Positions 1-9,000 of a stretch of 64,000 bases of DNA are shown here, one piece after another. Source of the stretch: Methylotenera_A aquatica. Its GTDB lineage: Bacteria > Pseudomonadota > Gammaproteobacteria > Burkholderiales > Methylophilaceae. Location: the NCBI GenBank assembly GCA_965601485.1, contig OZ271846.1, forward strand, positions 1,054,001 to 1,118,000, given 5' to 3'. How positions within the stretch are numbered: the first letter of the stretch is position 1; each line of letters opens with the position of its first letter. The position numbers were made by a program, and so were the translations under genes. Under the pieces are notes generated by a model. It saw nothing but the letters and a program-made list of their open reading frames with translations, made no database searches and had not been told where the DNA came from.

Positions 1-1299
1 ATCACCCGCAAAGCGCATGGCGTCAGCAACTAAATTACCCAAACCTGTTTCTGCATTACGCACACCTGGAACAAATATACATCTTGTGGCTGGTGAAACT
101 GGTGTGCAAGACGTGTGTGTAGGTCCATTTAATATAGTTGCAGTGGTGCCAATGATTTGTGCGTTTAAAGCGTTAATATAAGTTTGAACTGGAGCGACGA
201 CGTTTGCGTTAAGCGTTGCATCACCCACTACACGATCCGGATCTGCTACTGCACCTGATACACGAATCATGCGCGTGCTATCGATACTAGTGAGCGCACC
301 TGTTGCATCATTAATTGTCAGGTTCACTTCACCGACATAACGGTTGCCAAAGTGGCCTGTTAACACTGGTACTGTTTTACCAGTGCTATCAATAGCATTG
401 ACAGGATGCGTGTTAAAAGTTGCCGCCACACCACCGCTAATAAGTCGGTCATCAGGATCAACCATTAGCTCATGACCACCGCCAGACACAACCAAATCAA
501 CGCCGCTCAGTGCGGGTACCACGATACTGATTTCATTGTTAGAATTTTGTAAATGGCTCATTAAAATGACCATACCCACTCCCTCAACCGTGCGTAAACG
601 GTTGACTTCTGCTTGAATAATAGGGATTAAGGCATTTAGATTTGCTTCATCTGTCGCGTTTGCATCATAGCCAATAAGATTAACCACACCAGGTGATGAA
701 ATTTTTGGTAGCAATGGAGTTGTTGCACCAACAATACCAATTTTTTTGCCACCTATTGTTTGGATAATTTTTGATGGGGCAACAGTACCGGCTACTTTTA
801 GAGCACTAAAATCAGCGGTTGCATCAAAATTAAGGTTTGATGATATGTAAGTAGTACCAGTCACTTTAGCAAAACGTGCTGCAGTAGTTGGTCCTAAATC
901 AAATTCGTGATTACCAAAAACTGTGGCATCAAAGCCAATCTGACGCATGGCAATCGCATCATAAAAATCTTGGCCGCCATCTGTATAAGCTGTAGCTAAA
1001 TTAGTCAAGCTAGCAGTAAAACGTGGGCCAGGCAAAATAGCGTCACCTGCGTTTAATTTAATGACTGTTTTGCCCGCAATCGTTGCTGCAGCTTGTGCAT
1101 TTGCCACGACAGTGGCTAAACGATCAATACCACCGTAAAACGAAATCGCTTGGCCTGCGTTGTCGCGTAAGTTACCTTGAGCTGATAGCAACCAGCTTTC
1201 TTGATCGCCCACATGTAACAATGTCACGCCTTCTGCGTAGACAGCATTGGAGACAAATAGCATAGAGATGCTAAATGCTAATTTCTTGATTTTTAACAT
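1..1299 (-). CDS. Secreted 5'-nucleotidase-family metallophosphatase, 3' end outside window
   Basis: The frame stays open for 433 codons and runs off the left edge, so the C-terminus is missing. The ATG at 1299 is preceded by AAAGGA. Residues 1-22 form a Sec signal peptide ending near VYA/EG. The calcineurin-like metallophosphoesterase domain shows LLHVGDQESW, NAGDAI, GNHEFDLG (about 129-136) and SGGGHE. The 5'-nucleotidase C-terminal domain begins near the edge with ETGLGNLVADAMRFAG. The family hydrolyses nucleotides or phosphate esters in the periplasm with two metals. The first metal motif reads D-Q-E instead of the usual D-x-H, a variant I believe occurs in some extracellular alkaline phosphatases of this fold. 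The substrate is not determinable from the sequence. Confidence 0.85.
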   Translation of the reverse strand, partial: MLKIKKLAFSISMLFVSNAVYAEGVTLLHVGDQESWLLSAQGNLRDNAGQAISFYGGIDRLATVVANAQAAATIAGKTVIKLNAGDAILPGPRFTASLTNLATAYTDGGQDFYDAIAMRQIGFDATVFGNHEFDLGPTTAARFAKVTGTTYISSNLNFDATADFSALKVAGTVAPSKIIQTIGGKKIGIVGATTPLLPKISSPGVVNLIGYDANATDEANLNALIPIIQAEVNRLRTVEGVGMVILMSHLQNSNNEISIVVPALSGVDLVVSGGGHELMVDPDDRLISGGVAATFNTHPVNAIDSTGKTVPVLTGHFGNRYVGEVNLTINDATGALTSIDSTRMIRVSGAVADPDRVVGDATLNANVVAPVQTYINALNAQIIGTTATILNGPTHTSCTPVSPATRCIFVPGVRNAETGLGNLVADAMRFAGD

Positions 1300-2042
1300 A
1301 CAATTTCCTTTAGATTAATTGAATGAATTATTGTTTGCGACGCGCAGATAAAAAGAAATGGGGCAGCAAACAATCTTTACGACTGGAACACTTTAGCAAT
1401 TAAATAGTTGATAAAAATTAAGAATTGGATTTAAGTAGTAGGCATATCGGACTACTAAAAGCAATACTTAATGACTATAAAGTGAAAGGAAGATTACGAA
1501 GGATGGGGTCTTAGGCTACTAGTAAACAGGTGACGATTTAGTATAAGACTCCGCGCCTAGTTTAGATGGGACTAGTCAAGGCCTAATTTAAAAAAATTAA
1601 AAAATTAAGGTGGGTTGAGAAAAACTGACGGGGGGTATTTGGATGAAACGAAATTTTAAAATAGGTAATCGTTCGTCCAAAACACAACGGTTAGGTAAGC
1701 CTGAAAGAATCCGGACTATTTAGGGGGTGGGGCGTATATTGGGGTATGGCTATTGAGCTTATCAACTGGGGTATCACAAGCACCTTTGCTAAACCAGCAC
1801 TGATTCCTAAGCTAAAGAGGACAAATACAAATAAATTCGCCTAAAAATCAGTTGAAAATCTGTAAAACCTTGAAACGTTAAAGGCCTGCATCTCTGTAGG
1901 GCTTTAAATATTTGGCGTCCCCACGGGGATTAAGGAATTTAAATAAAAATACCAATTAAATCATAATGTTAAACAAACCTACCTACTAAATGTATTCAGA
2001 AATGATCGATGATATTCTTTCATACAGGCTTTTATAAGATAA
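1300..2042. other. Non-coding stretch upstream of the metallophosphatase gene
   Basis: I see no convincing gene in either strand. It holds the upstream region of the metallophosphatase gene. Around 1882-1908 there is an imperfect GC-rich hairpin beside the tRNA-Glu 3'-end copy. Read on the minus strand this hairpin lies just after the tRNA-like end, so it may be the original tRNA terminator. The rest is AT-rich without clear structure. Confidence 0.5.
1912..1931 (-). repeat. Distal att-like copy of the tRNA-Glu 3' end
   Basis: Twenty bases identical to 5100-5119, covering the acceptor 3' strand with CCA and part of the T arm. The match stops abruptly on both sides and no other tRNA arms are present, so this is a tail copy and not a tRNA gene. 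Confidence 0.8.
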
Positions 2043-2065
2043 TAAAAAACCAGCCTAAGCTGGTT
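2043..2065 (-). terminator. Rho-independent terminator of the globin gene
   Basis: A 7-bp perfect stem (AACCAGC/GCTGGTT) with a CTAA loop, followed on the minus strand by a run of T. It lies about 30 bp after the stop codon of the globin gene. Confidence 0.75.
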
Positions 2066-2097
2066 CTTTAATAAATAGTTACCGGTTATTCTCGAAA

Positions 2098-2628
2098 CTA
2101 TTTAGTGCGATATTCGACACCGTCTTTTTTCAAGCGAGACGTAAATGGCTTTTCATCTTTATTAGTAACTATTACTTTGCGATAGGTTTCTAAATCGTCC
2201 ATCAATTGGTCAATTTCATGATTACCAACGTTATAGCGATAAAAAGTAGCAAGGCAGAGTGTTTTTATAATATCAAATTCTCTATTGCTTATATTTAGGT
2301 GTGGATGACTGTCTTTCATGGATTTACCACGACCAAATTCATCAGGAATGTAAACTTTCGGCCCACCTGTCTCTTGTATCACCCAATTAGTTAAAAAAAC
2401 TTTGAAACCAGCCTTGCTTGACTTGTTGTCATGAATAGCTTTCAAAGCTGGATTTGCATTCAATCCCTCATTAATATAGATGTTGTCAACTAAATAGTCG
2501 ACAGTTTGTGCGATGTTATATGTGCCACCAAGTCGAGTATAAAGGCTCTCTTCAGCCGAAGCGATACTAGATAATCCCAAGAATGATATTGCTAATAGAA
2601 CAGATGCTGCAAAGTTTTTAACCATCAT
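2098..2628 (-). CDS. Exported group I truncated globin
   Basis: A 176-residue protein with a signal peptide (about 1-25, cleavage after ASA). The mature part opens with ESLYTRLGG, the hallmark start of truncated haemoglobins, and continues with VDYLVDNIY, TGGPKVY and MKDSHPHLNIS, where H108 fits the proximal haem ligand. Such globins bind O2, NO or peroxides. This one should act outside the cytoplasm, which is less common. GGAG lies 4 bases before the first ATG and 7 before the second (2625), so the second may be the real start. It lies about 100 bp after an OhrR-type regulator on the same strand, suggesting peroxide- or NO-responsive control. The family assignment is firm; the function is inferred. 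Confidence 0.75.
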   Translation of the reverse strand: MMVKNFAASVLLAISFLGLSSIASAEESLYTRLGGTYNIAQTVDYLVDNIYINEGLNANPALKAIHDNKSSKAGFKVFLTNWVIQETGGPKVYIPDEFGRGKSMKDSHPHLNISNREFDIIKTLCLATFYRYNVGNHEIDQLMDDLETYRKVIVTNKDEKPFTSRLKKDGVEYRTK

Positions 2629-2727
2629 GATTCTCCAAATATAATTAAATTTTTATATAAATAAATCAAAAACTACATCTTTGTTACAAAGCAATAACGA
2701 TAATAAAATCATTAACGTTACTGTTAC

Positions 2728-3189
2728 TTAAGCAGCATCTTCAAGTTCTGGTTGATTGATATTGATGTTATCAATCAGTTCATGAAGTGCACTGCGAAGT
2801 TCTATGAATTGGTCATCTGGGAGGCCGGTTTGGCAAGCAATACCCTTTTGCATTTCTGCTACGTGTGACTGAATATCACGACCATGATTTGTAAGAAATA
2901 CATTTACAATTCGCTCATCAATTAAGCTACGTTTTCGAGTTAAAAAGCCATCATTCTCAAGTCGTTTTAACAAAGGGGTTATAGTCGCTGAATCCAGATG
3001 AAGCTCTTTAGAGATATCTTTGACATTTAAGCCATCCACCTCCCACAAAACCATTAATACTAAATATTGCGTGTAAGTTAAACCAACTTTAGTCAGTTGA
3101 GTGCGATAAGCTCTAGTAATGGCGCTTGTGGCTGAGTAAAGAGCGAAACAAAGCTGATTTTTCAGTTTTAGGTTTTCGAATTGCGCCAT
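2728..3189 (-). CDS. ohrR: MarR-family organic hydroperoxide sensor, OhrR type
   Basis: A winged-helix MarR repressor closely matching OhrR: NQLCFALYSA at the N-terminus, then LTYTQYLVLMVLWE, LHLDSATITPLLKRLE and the wing DERIVNVFLT. Cys14 is the peroxidatic position. A second Cys lies 105 residues later (IACQTGL), the same spacing as C22/C127 of the Xanthomonas two-Cys OhrR, so oxidation probably makes an intersubunit disulfide and releases DNA. I chose the ATG at 3189 because it gives the usual N-terminal length; an in-frame ATG at 3231 would add 14 residues. Neither has a clear ribosome site. No ohr peroxidase gene is adjacent; the neighbour is the exported globin. Confidence 0.8.
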   Translation of the reverse strand: MAQFENLKLKNQLCFALYSATSAITRAYRTQLTKVGLTYTQYLVLMVLWEVDGLNVKDISKELHLDSATITPLLKRLENDGFLTRKRSLIDERIVNVFLTNHGRDIQSHVAEMQKGIACQTGLPDDQFIELRSALHELIDNININQPELEDAA

Positions 3190-3785
3190 ATAAATATACA
3201 ATTTATTAACAAGTTTTAATATTAATAGCATACTATTTAAAAGTGTACAAATAATTGATGTACTAATATTTTAAGCCAACCTTCATAGACTCAATTAGAT
3301 TAGCTAACACTAAAGAAAAATGGAATGATCAGATTGAGTTAAGTGCTACGCGAATGACCGCTATGGGTTGGAAGTGCCTAAACTCAATGTCAGCTCTAGA
3401 GAACTTCAACCCATAACGCCTCCCAATAACCCCGCAACCCAGCTACACCATAGACACACCTCTAGAACTCACAGAAACCACTTGTAAGACACAAGGATTC
3501 TCTAGGTAAATACATGTATCAATTAAGTTATTAGGCGCGTTGCGGCTCGATTCTGTAGCATAATTCTTAATTGGTGATGAATATATATCTAGGTGTGACG
3601 TTTTGATAACTTGGGTCGGCTAAGGGGGTGAAAACGTAACGCTCGTTCTATTAGTTAACATCACGGATTTTTGCATCAAAAATATGGCTCCATACGAGTT
3701 AATTAAAGGTATGTTATTGTTTTGAAATTGAATAAACCAATTGATGAGATTTTAGTTAACCAGAAGTTAATCTTAGGAATACTTG
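3190..3785. other. Intergenic region inside the tRNA-Glu island
   Basis: About 600 bp without a convincing gene. It contains an imperfect inverted repeat whose arms are near 3362-3375 and 3403-3415 (one base indel, about 27 bp apart). Otherwise it is AT-rich and presumably carries the promoters of the flanking, divergently arranged genes. Confidence 0.45.
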
Positions 3786-4112
3786 ATGTTCACTAAAGAA
3801 GATGTAATTGAAGACCCATGCACTGATGAGGCTGGTCAGTTAATGAAAGCGATGCTAGCCATACCGACTTGGACTAAGGCAAAGCACATTCTCCACAAAG
3901 AACTAGTCGAATTGCTTGAGAGCAAGAAATACATTTACTTTAGCGGTCACTCTAAGGATTACTTCGTATCTTGTGTTGGAACATCCTGTCTCTATCAGAT
4001 ACCACATAATCGCAGGGGTCATCTAAGTGTGTTTAGGGGCAAGCTCACTAGGTTAGTATGTGTAAGCACAGGTCAATACGACAGAGGCTACATGGCAGCT
4101 GTGTACCCGTAA
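3786..4112 (+). CDS. Hypothetical protein of the tRNA-Glu island
   Basis: A 108-residue protein starting at the ATG at 3786, with AGGA about 7 bases upstream. I do not recognise a family. It has no signal peptide or membrane segment. Its features are a charged N-terminal helix-like stretch, a central KKYIYFSGHSKDYFVSCVG and a basic C-terminal part (HNRRGHLSVFRGKLTR). It lies 9 bp upstream of the integrase-repeat protein and is probably cotranscribed with it. Confidence 0.45.
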   Translation: MFTKEDVIEDPCTDEAGQLMKAMLAIPTWTKAKHILHKELVELLESKKYIYFSGHSKDYFVSCVGTSCLYQIPHNRRGHLSVFRGKLTRLVCVSTGQYDRGYMAAVYP

Positions 4113-4121
4113 AAGGCAGAT

Positions 4122-5066
4122 ATGGATAAACCAATCAAATCAAAGTTCAGACCTTTTGTTGAAGCTCGGGAGTATGTTAGAAACCTTCATTTACTTGGTC
4201 AAAAAGAATACTTTGCTTGGTCAAAAACATCAGAAAGACCTGAAGACATACCAACAAACCCTTTAAGAACTTATCCTGAAGAATGGACTAGCTGGGGAGA
4301 TTGGTTAGGCACACTTACCATAGCACCTATCAATAGAACGTACAGACCTTTTATCGAAGCTAGAACATTTGTTAGAAGCTTAAACTTTAAAAGCAAAAAG
4401 GAGTTCGCTAAATGGTCAAAATCTGTTGCTAGACCTCAAGACATTCCAGCTACACCTGAGCGAACTTATAAAAATGAGTGGATAAGTTGGGGTGATTGGT
4501 TAGGTACATTTACCATTTCAAATACTAATAGAACATTCAGACCCTTTGCTGAAGCTTGGGAGTTCGCTCAAAGCTTAAACTTTGAAAGTAGAACGGAATG
4601 GGTTGATTGGTCAAAATCTTCTGATAAACCCAGTGATATTCCTTCAACTCCAGCGCAAGTTTATAAAACAGAATGGACTAGCTGGGGAGATTGGTTAGGC
4701 ACACTTACCATAGCACCTATCAATAGAACGTACAGACCTTTTATCGAAGCTAGAACATTTGTTAGAAGCTTAAACTTTAAAAGTGGAGCTGAGTACAATG
4801 CATGGAAAAAAACTACAGATAAACCCCAAGACATTCCAACAGTACCTGAGCGAACTTATAAAAATGAGTGGATAAGTTGGGGTGATTGGTTAGGGTCGTA
4901 TGTAAGATGGTCAAGTAAAGCTTTAATTGGCTTCGTAAAGTCTCTTTACCCAATCCTTCCGCATCTAGACCCATCAGAGCTCTATGCAATCCTGAGGAAC
5001 AATAACTGCTTAAAATGTATGCAGCTATGTATGCAAAATGGTATGTCTAACCTATTGATTTATTGA
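4122..5066 (+). CDS. Protein of four phage-integrase repeat units (INT_rpt-like)
   Basis: 314 residues made of four units of about 65 residues. Each runs FRPF.EAR.FVRSLNF, then a W-S/K segment, P.DIP..P...Y and ending EW.SWGDWLG. This matches the phage-integrase repeat (Pfam INT_rpt) that accompanies some tyrosine recombinases in integrative elements. After the repeats there is a short tail (LYPILPHLDPSELYAILRNN) and the frame stops 33 bp before the tRNA-Glu-derived repeat. No R-H-R-Y catalytic domain follows. It may be an accessory DNA-binding protein or the N-terminal remnant of an integrase. Units 1-2 and 3-4 are partly identical at the DNA level, showing recent duplication. The repeat structure is certain; the role is inferred. 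Confidence 0.7.
   Translation: MDKPIKSKFRPFVEAREYVRNLHLLGQKEYFAWSKTSERPEDIPTNPLRTYPEEWTSWGDWLGTLTIAPINRTYRPFIEARTFVRSLNFKSKKEFAKWSKSVARPQDIPATPERTYKNEWISWGDWLGTFTISNTNRTFRPFAEAWEFAQSLNFESRTEWVDWSKSSDKPSDIPSTPAQVYKTEWTSWGDWLGTLTIAPINRTYRPFIEARTFVRSLNFKSGAEYNAWKKTTDKPQDIPTVPERTYKNEWISWGDWLGSYVRWSSKALIGFVKSLYPILPHLDPSELYAILRNNNCLKCMQLCMQNGMSNLLIY
4280..4393 (+). repeat. Copy 1 of a 114-bp exact internal repeat
   Basis: Identical to 4670-4783, with an offset of 390 bp (two 65-codon repeat units). A further identical stretch at 4453-4504 and 4843-4894 has the same offset, so a two-unit block was duplicated as one piece. Confidence 0.9.
4670..4783 (+). repeat. Copy 2 of a 114-bp exact internal repeat
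   Basis: Second copy of 4280-4393. The lack of synonymous differences indicates recent duplication or gene conversion inside the integrase-repeat gene. Confidence 0.9.
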
Positions 5067-5099
5067 AATTTTACTGCGAATCAACCAGTTAAGGTTGGA

Positions 5100-5119
5100 T
5101 TGGCGTCCCCACGGGGATT
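5100..5119 (-). repeat. Proximal att-like site: tRNA-Glu 3' end
   Basis: The 20 bases shared with 1912-1931. Here they belong to the intact tRNA-Glu gene, covering the CCA, acceptor strand and start of the T arm, plus one flanking base. Confidence 0.8.
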
Positions 5120-5176
5120 CGAACCCCGGTCGCCTCCGTGAAAGGGAGGTGTCCTAGGCCTCTAGACGATGGGGAC
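5101..5176 (-). tRNA. tRNA-Glu (TTC)
   Basis: A 76-nt cloverleaf with acceptor GTCCCCA/TGGGGAC, anticodon stem CCTCC/GGAGG, loop CTTTCAC giving anticodon TTC, T-loop GGTTCGAATCC and an encoded CCA. It is the target of the putative island insertion. Confidence 0.95.
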
Positions 5177-5273
5177 CTAAGAAATACTGCAAAATTTACA
5201 ACAACAATATTTTACTACAATTTGATGAAACTCTTTAAGAAATTTTATCTTAAAACTAATTTCATCAAGCTTT

Positions 5274-5349
<76 letters not shown>

Positions 5350-5480
5350 ATTACAACAACCATTTGGGCTTGAATCAACACTGATATTTCATGCAATTCA
5401 AAGAAGGCGCAATATTAATGACGCAAAGGCTAATTGTCAACGACTAGTTAGTATTCGCAAATATATCTGACTATAAATAG

Positions 5481-5945
5481 TTATCCGCGCGTATTGCTTT
5501 GTGATTCAAATGCTAGCAAGTCTACTCTAGGCAGAGGTTGCCATCCGGCTTTTCGATGCTCTGCTATTACGTTAGTAAATATACCACCACGCACATAAAA
5601 CTTAGCGGTTACACGCATAAATTTTGGCTCTGTAGCGGCTGCTAAATCATCTAATATGCGATTAGTCACTGCTTCGTGAAAGCATCCTTCATCTCTAAAT
5701 GAAACGGTATACAGTTTTAAACTTTTAAGCTCTACACAAAGTTGATTAGGAATGTAATCTAAATAGATAACCGCAAAATCGGGCTGACCCGTTTTGGGGC
5801 ACAAGCAAGTAAATTCTGGGATTTCCATATGAATATGAAAATCGCGATTTGGATTTGGATTAGGAAAGGTTTCTAGCGTTTTAGAAGGCTGTGCGCTGAG
5901 GTCGCCCAGTAATGTAACGCTATCGTGTAAGTTGGTGCTAGACAT
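5481..5945 (-). CDS. queF: NADPH-dependent 7-cyano-7-deazaguanine reductase
   Basis: QueF reduces preQ0 to preQ1 in queuosine tRNA-modification synthesis in the cytoplasm. The protein has the short, unimodular T-fold form. It shows EFTCLCPKTGQPDFA with the nucleophilic Cys, the QueF motif ELKSLKLY with nearby SFRDEG, and FHEAVTNRILDDL. I placed the start at 5945 (MSSTNL), which gives about 154 residues, near the usual length. Longer in-frame starts up to 5990 exist but add a non-conserved stretch. It is divergent from smc. The family assignment is firm. Confidence 0.88.
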   Translation of the reverse strand: MSSTNLHDSVTLLGDLSAQPSKTLETFPNPNPNRDFHIHMEIPEFTCLCPKTGQPDFAVIYLDYIPNQLCVELKSLKLYTVSFRDEGCFHEAVTNRILDDLAAATEPKFMRVTAKFYVRGGIFTNVIAEHRKAGWQPLPRVDLLAFESQSNTRG

Positions 5946-6028
5946 ATTGGCATTCGTATCAAATAATAGCATTATTATAAAACGTGTCATCTCATAATAT
6001 AAGCCTTAAAACATAATAAAACACTACT

Positions 6029-9000
6029 TTGCGCTTAACTCACTTAAAACTTGCCGGCTTTAAATCGTTTGTAGACCCTACCACCATTCATTTGCATGGT
6101 CAGCGCGTAGGTGTGGTTGGGCCTAATGGCTGCGGCAAATCCAATGTGATGGAATCGGTACGTTGGGTTTTGGGCGAATCATCTGCTAAAGAAATGCGTG
6201 CTGACGCCATGGATGCAGTAATTTTTAACGGTTCTGGCAATCGAAAACCAATATCACGCGCTTCGGTAGAGCTTATTTTTGATAATAACTTTGGTGGCGC
6301 TGCAGGGTCCTGGAGCCAGTATGCTGAGATTTCTGTTAAGCGAGTGATTGAGCGCGAAAAAGGCTCTACTTATTACATCAACAACAGTGCTGTGCGTAGG
6401 CGCGATGTGGCGGATTTATTTTTAGGTACAGGCTTAGGCGGAAGAGCCTATGCCATCATCGGTCAAAATACGATTTCGCGCATTGTAGAAGCCAAGCCAG
6501 AAGAATTGCGCATATTCTTAGAAGAAGCGGCTGGTATAAGCAAATATAAAGAACGCCGCCGGGAAACAGAATTAAGATTGCGTGATACGCGTGAAAACTT
6601 AACCCGTGTAGAAGACATTTGCCGTGAATTGCAAAAACAAATCACAAAGCTAGAATCACAGGCGTTGGTAACCCAGCAATTTCAGGCTTTGCAGGTGGCT
6701 TTGAAGCTGGCGGAAGGCCAATTATGGCTATTAAAAAAACGCGATGCCAGCCATAACTGGGAAAAAGCTAAATTACTGGTTGATAAATTGGTTAACCAGC
6801 TGGAAGCGCAAACGGCTTCTTTGCGAAAAAGTGAATCTGAGTTAGAAATATGCCGCCAAGGACATTATACAGCCTCAGAAAGCATTAATATAGCGCAGGC
6901 CGCCTTTTATGAAGCCAATGCTGTAGTCTCTAATTTAGAGAATCAAGTAAAACAGAATGCTGAAGCGCGTGAGCGTATGGCGCAGCAGTTGCAACAACTC
7001 ACCCAATCGCTTGAACGTAATGCTAACAATAGCGCTACGCTACAACAAAATTTAGTGCAATTAAATCAGGATTTAGCGCTTGCGCAATCGAACGAGCAGC
7101 AAACGAGTGCGGCTTTAACCGCATTAAAGCTTAAATTGCCAGAGAAAGAATCCCTGTTAAGAGCCGCAACAGCCTTGGCACAAACAAGTCTGCAAGCACT
7201 AAACGAAGCCAATCAGCGCATTCAAGTTGAGCGCAATAACATTCAATTCATCAATCAGAATATTCATGAAAGCCAACAGCGTGTAAATCGTTTTGAAGGT
7301 GAGAAAGCAAGCTTAATGCTGCCAAATGAACTTGACTTAGCTGAGACAGAGAATGCCTTGAAGCAATCTCAAAACTTGGTTGCTGCCATTGAAAAAAACA
7401 TTCAACGCTTGTCCACTAATGAATCAGCTTTTCAAATAGAAATCACGCAGTTGCGTACTTCACAAAATACAGCGCAGCGCGCTTTAAACCAAGCGGATGC
7501 TGAAATACACTCACTACAAAAAATGCAGCAATCACTTCATTCAGAATCCAAACTAAATGACTGGTTAGCGCAAAATGGTTTAAAAGACAGCGCTTATGTT
7601 TGGCAGAAGATGAAAATAAATGCCAACTGGCGCGTGGCGGTAGAGGCGATTTTAGGTGCAAAATTAAATGCGCTAATTACCAATAAAAGTGCATACAGAA
7701 AAGCTGATAAAAGACCACCAGCCTCTCTAGTATTGGGCTTTGATAATAGTGCGTATGCCAAACCGCCAGCGCATCAGGCTAATTTAAAACCGCTTATGCA
7801 GATGATTGAATACTGCGATGATGATTTAAAACCTGTATTGGTAGATTGGTTACAAGGGACTTATTTGCTGGGTTCGGATGACGATCCAGAAGACGAGATT
7901 TCTAAGCTCGAATTAGGCGAAACATTGGTCAATCAACATGGTGATATTTTTAGTCGCAACAGTATGTCGTATCACACTGCGCAATCTAGCTTGCATGGGG
8001 TGTTGGAAAGGCAAGCGCAACTTGAGTTGCTTGAAAAAAATCAACCTAATTTACAAAATGATTTAAAAGCAGTTAGTGAAAAACTAAAAGATTCAGAAAG
8101 CCAATTACAACTGGTGCGCCAACAGCAGCAACAAGAAAGCATGCTGTTACGCCAATCCATACAGAGTCATCATCAACTGCAACTCAAGCTATCTCAATTG
8201 CAGCAATCACGGAAGAATGCTTTGGAGCGTGAAAAAAGTATTGAAGCTGATTTGGAAGTTGCTAAGCAAAAAATATCACAACTGATGCAAGATAAAGACA
8301 TTAAGCAGACTTTACTAGATACAATAATCGCAAAGATTGATGCATTAATTTTGACTAAAAATAAAGATACTTCTGACAAAGAACAAGCAGAGCAAGCTTA
8401 TTTGCTGGCGCGAGATGCGATTGCACAAGCTGAAAAACAACAACAAGAGTCTGGCTTTAATTTAAAAATTATTAATAGTAAAATCATTGAGTTAAATAAT
8501 AATATTAATGTAAATATTGAAGAAAAAATCGCCATTGAATTGCGCAAAAAAGAACTTGAGCAGGTGTTGTTGCTAACACCAATGGATACGTTAAAAGCCA
8601 ATTTAATTGAAGCAATTAACCAAAAGCAAAATTGTGATGCGGCACTGGCTAACGCCCGCAACCACCTAGCAGAACAAGAACAGCTCTTGCAGAACCATGA
8701 ACGCGCCCGCATGCAAAACGAACAACAACTGCATCCTTTGCGTGATACTTTAGAGCAACATCGTTTAAATGAACAAGAGGCGCGTTTAACGTTTGAGCAA
8801 TGCCAAGCAGGTTTGCTTGAAAATGGGCAAGATGAGCAAAGGCTTGCGTCAAGCTTAAGTGAGCAAGCAAAGGTGAGTGATGTAGCGCGAAAATCCAACC
8901 AAATCCAACAAGAAATCAATGCACTAGGCGCGGTCAATCTGGCGGCGATTCAAGAGTTAAATACTGAAACTGAGCGTAAAACGTATCTAGATAGCCAGAT

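Larger units (their letters stand above)
1912..5119. mobile_element. Putative small genomic island inserted at the 3' end of tRNA-Glu
   Basis: A 20-bp sequence at 1912-1931 exactly repeats 5100-5119, the 3' end of the minus-strand tRNA-Glu gene plus one base, in the same orientation. This is the footprint left when a tyrosine recombinase inserts DNA at a tRNA 3' end: the intact tRNA sits at one end and a copy of its tail at the other. The 3.2 kb between holds a globin, an OhrR regulator, an unknown gene and an integrase-repeat protein next to the tRNA-proximal end. No recombinase catalytic domain is present, so the element is probably decayed or was mobilised in trans. The boundary sequence is seen directly; the island interpretation is inference. 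Confidence 0.65.

Noticed and set aside
1912..1931. A second, truncated tRNA-Glu gene
   Set aside because: Only 20 bases match and no D, anticodon or full T arm is present; better explained as an att-like tail copy.
8398..8937. Long minus-strand open frame (179 codons) inside smc
   Set aside because: It is antisense to the coiled coil of smc; its Ser/Cys-rich translation and lack of a ribosome site mark it as a shadow.
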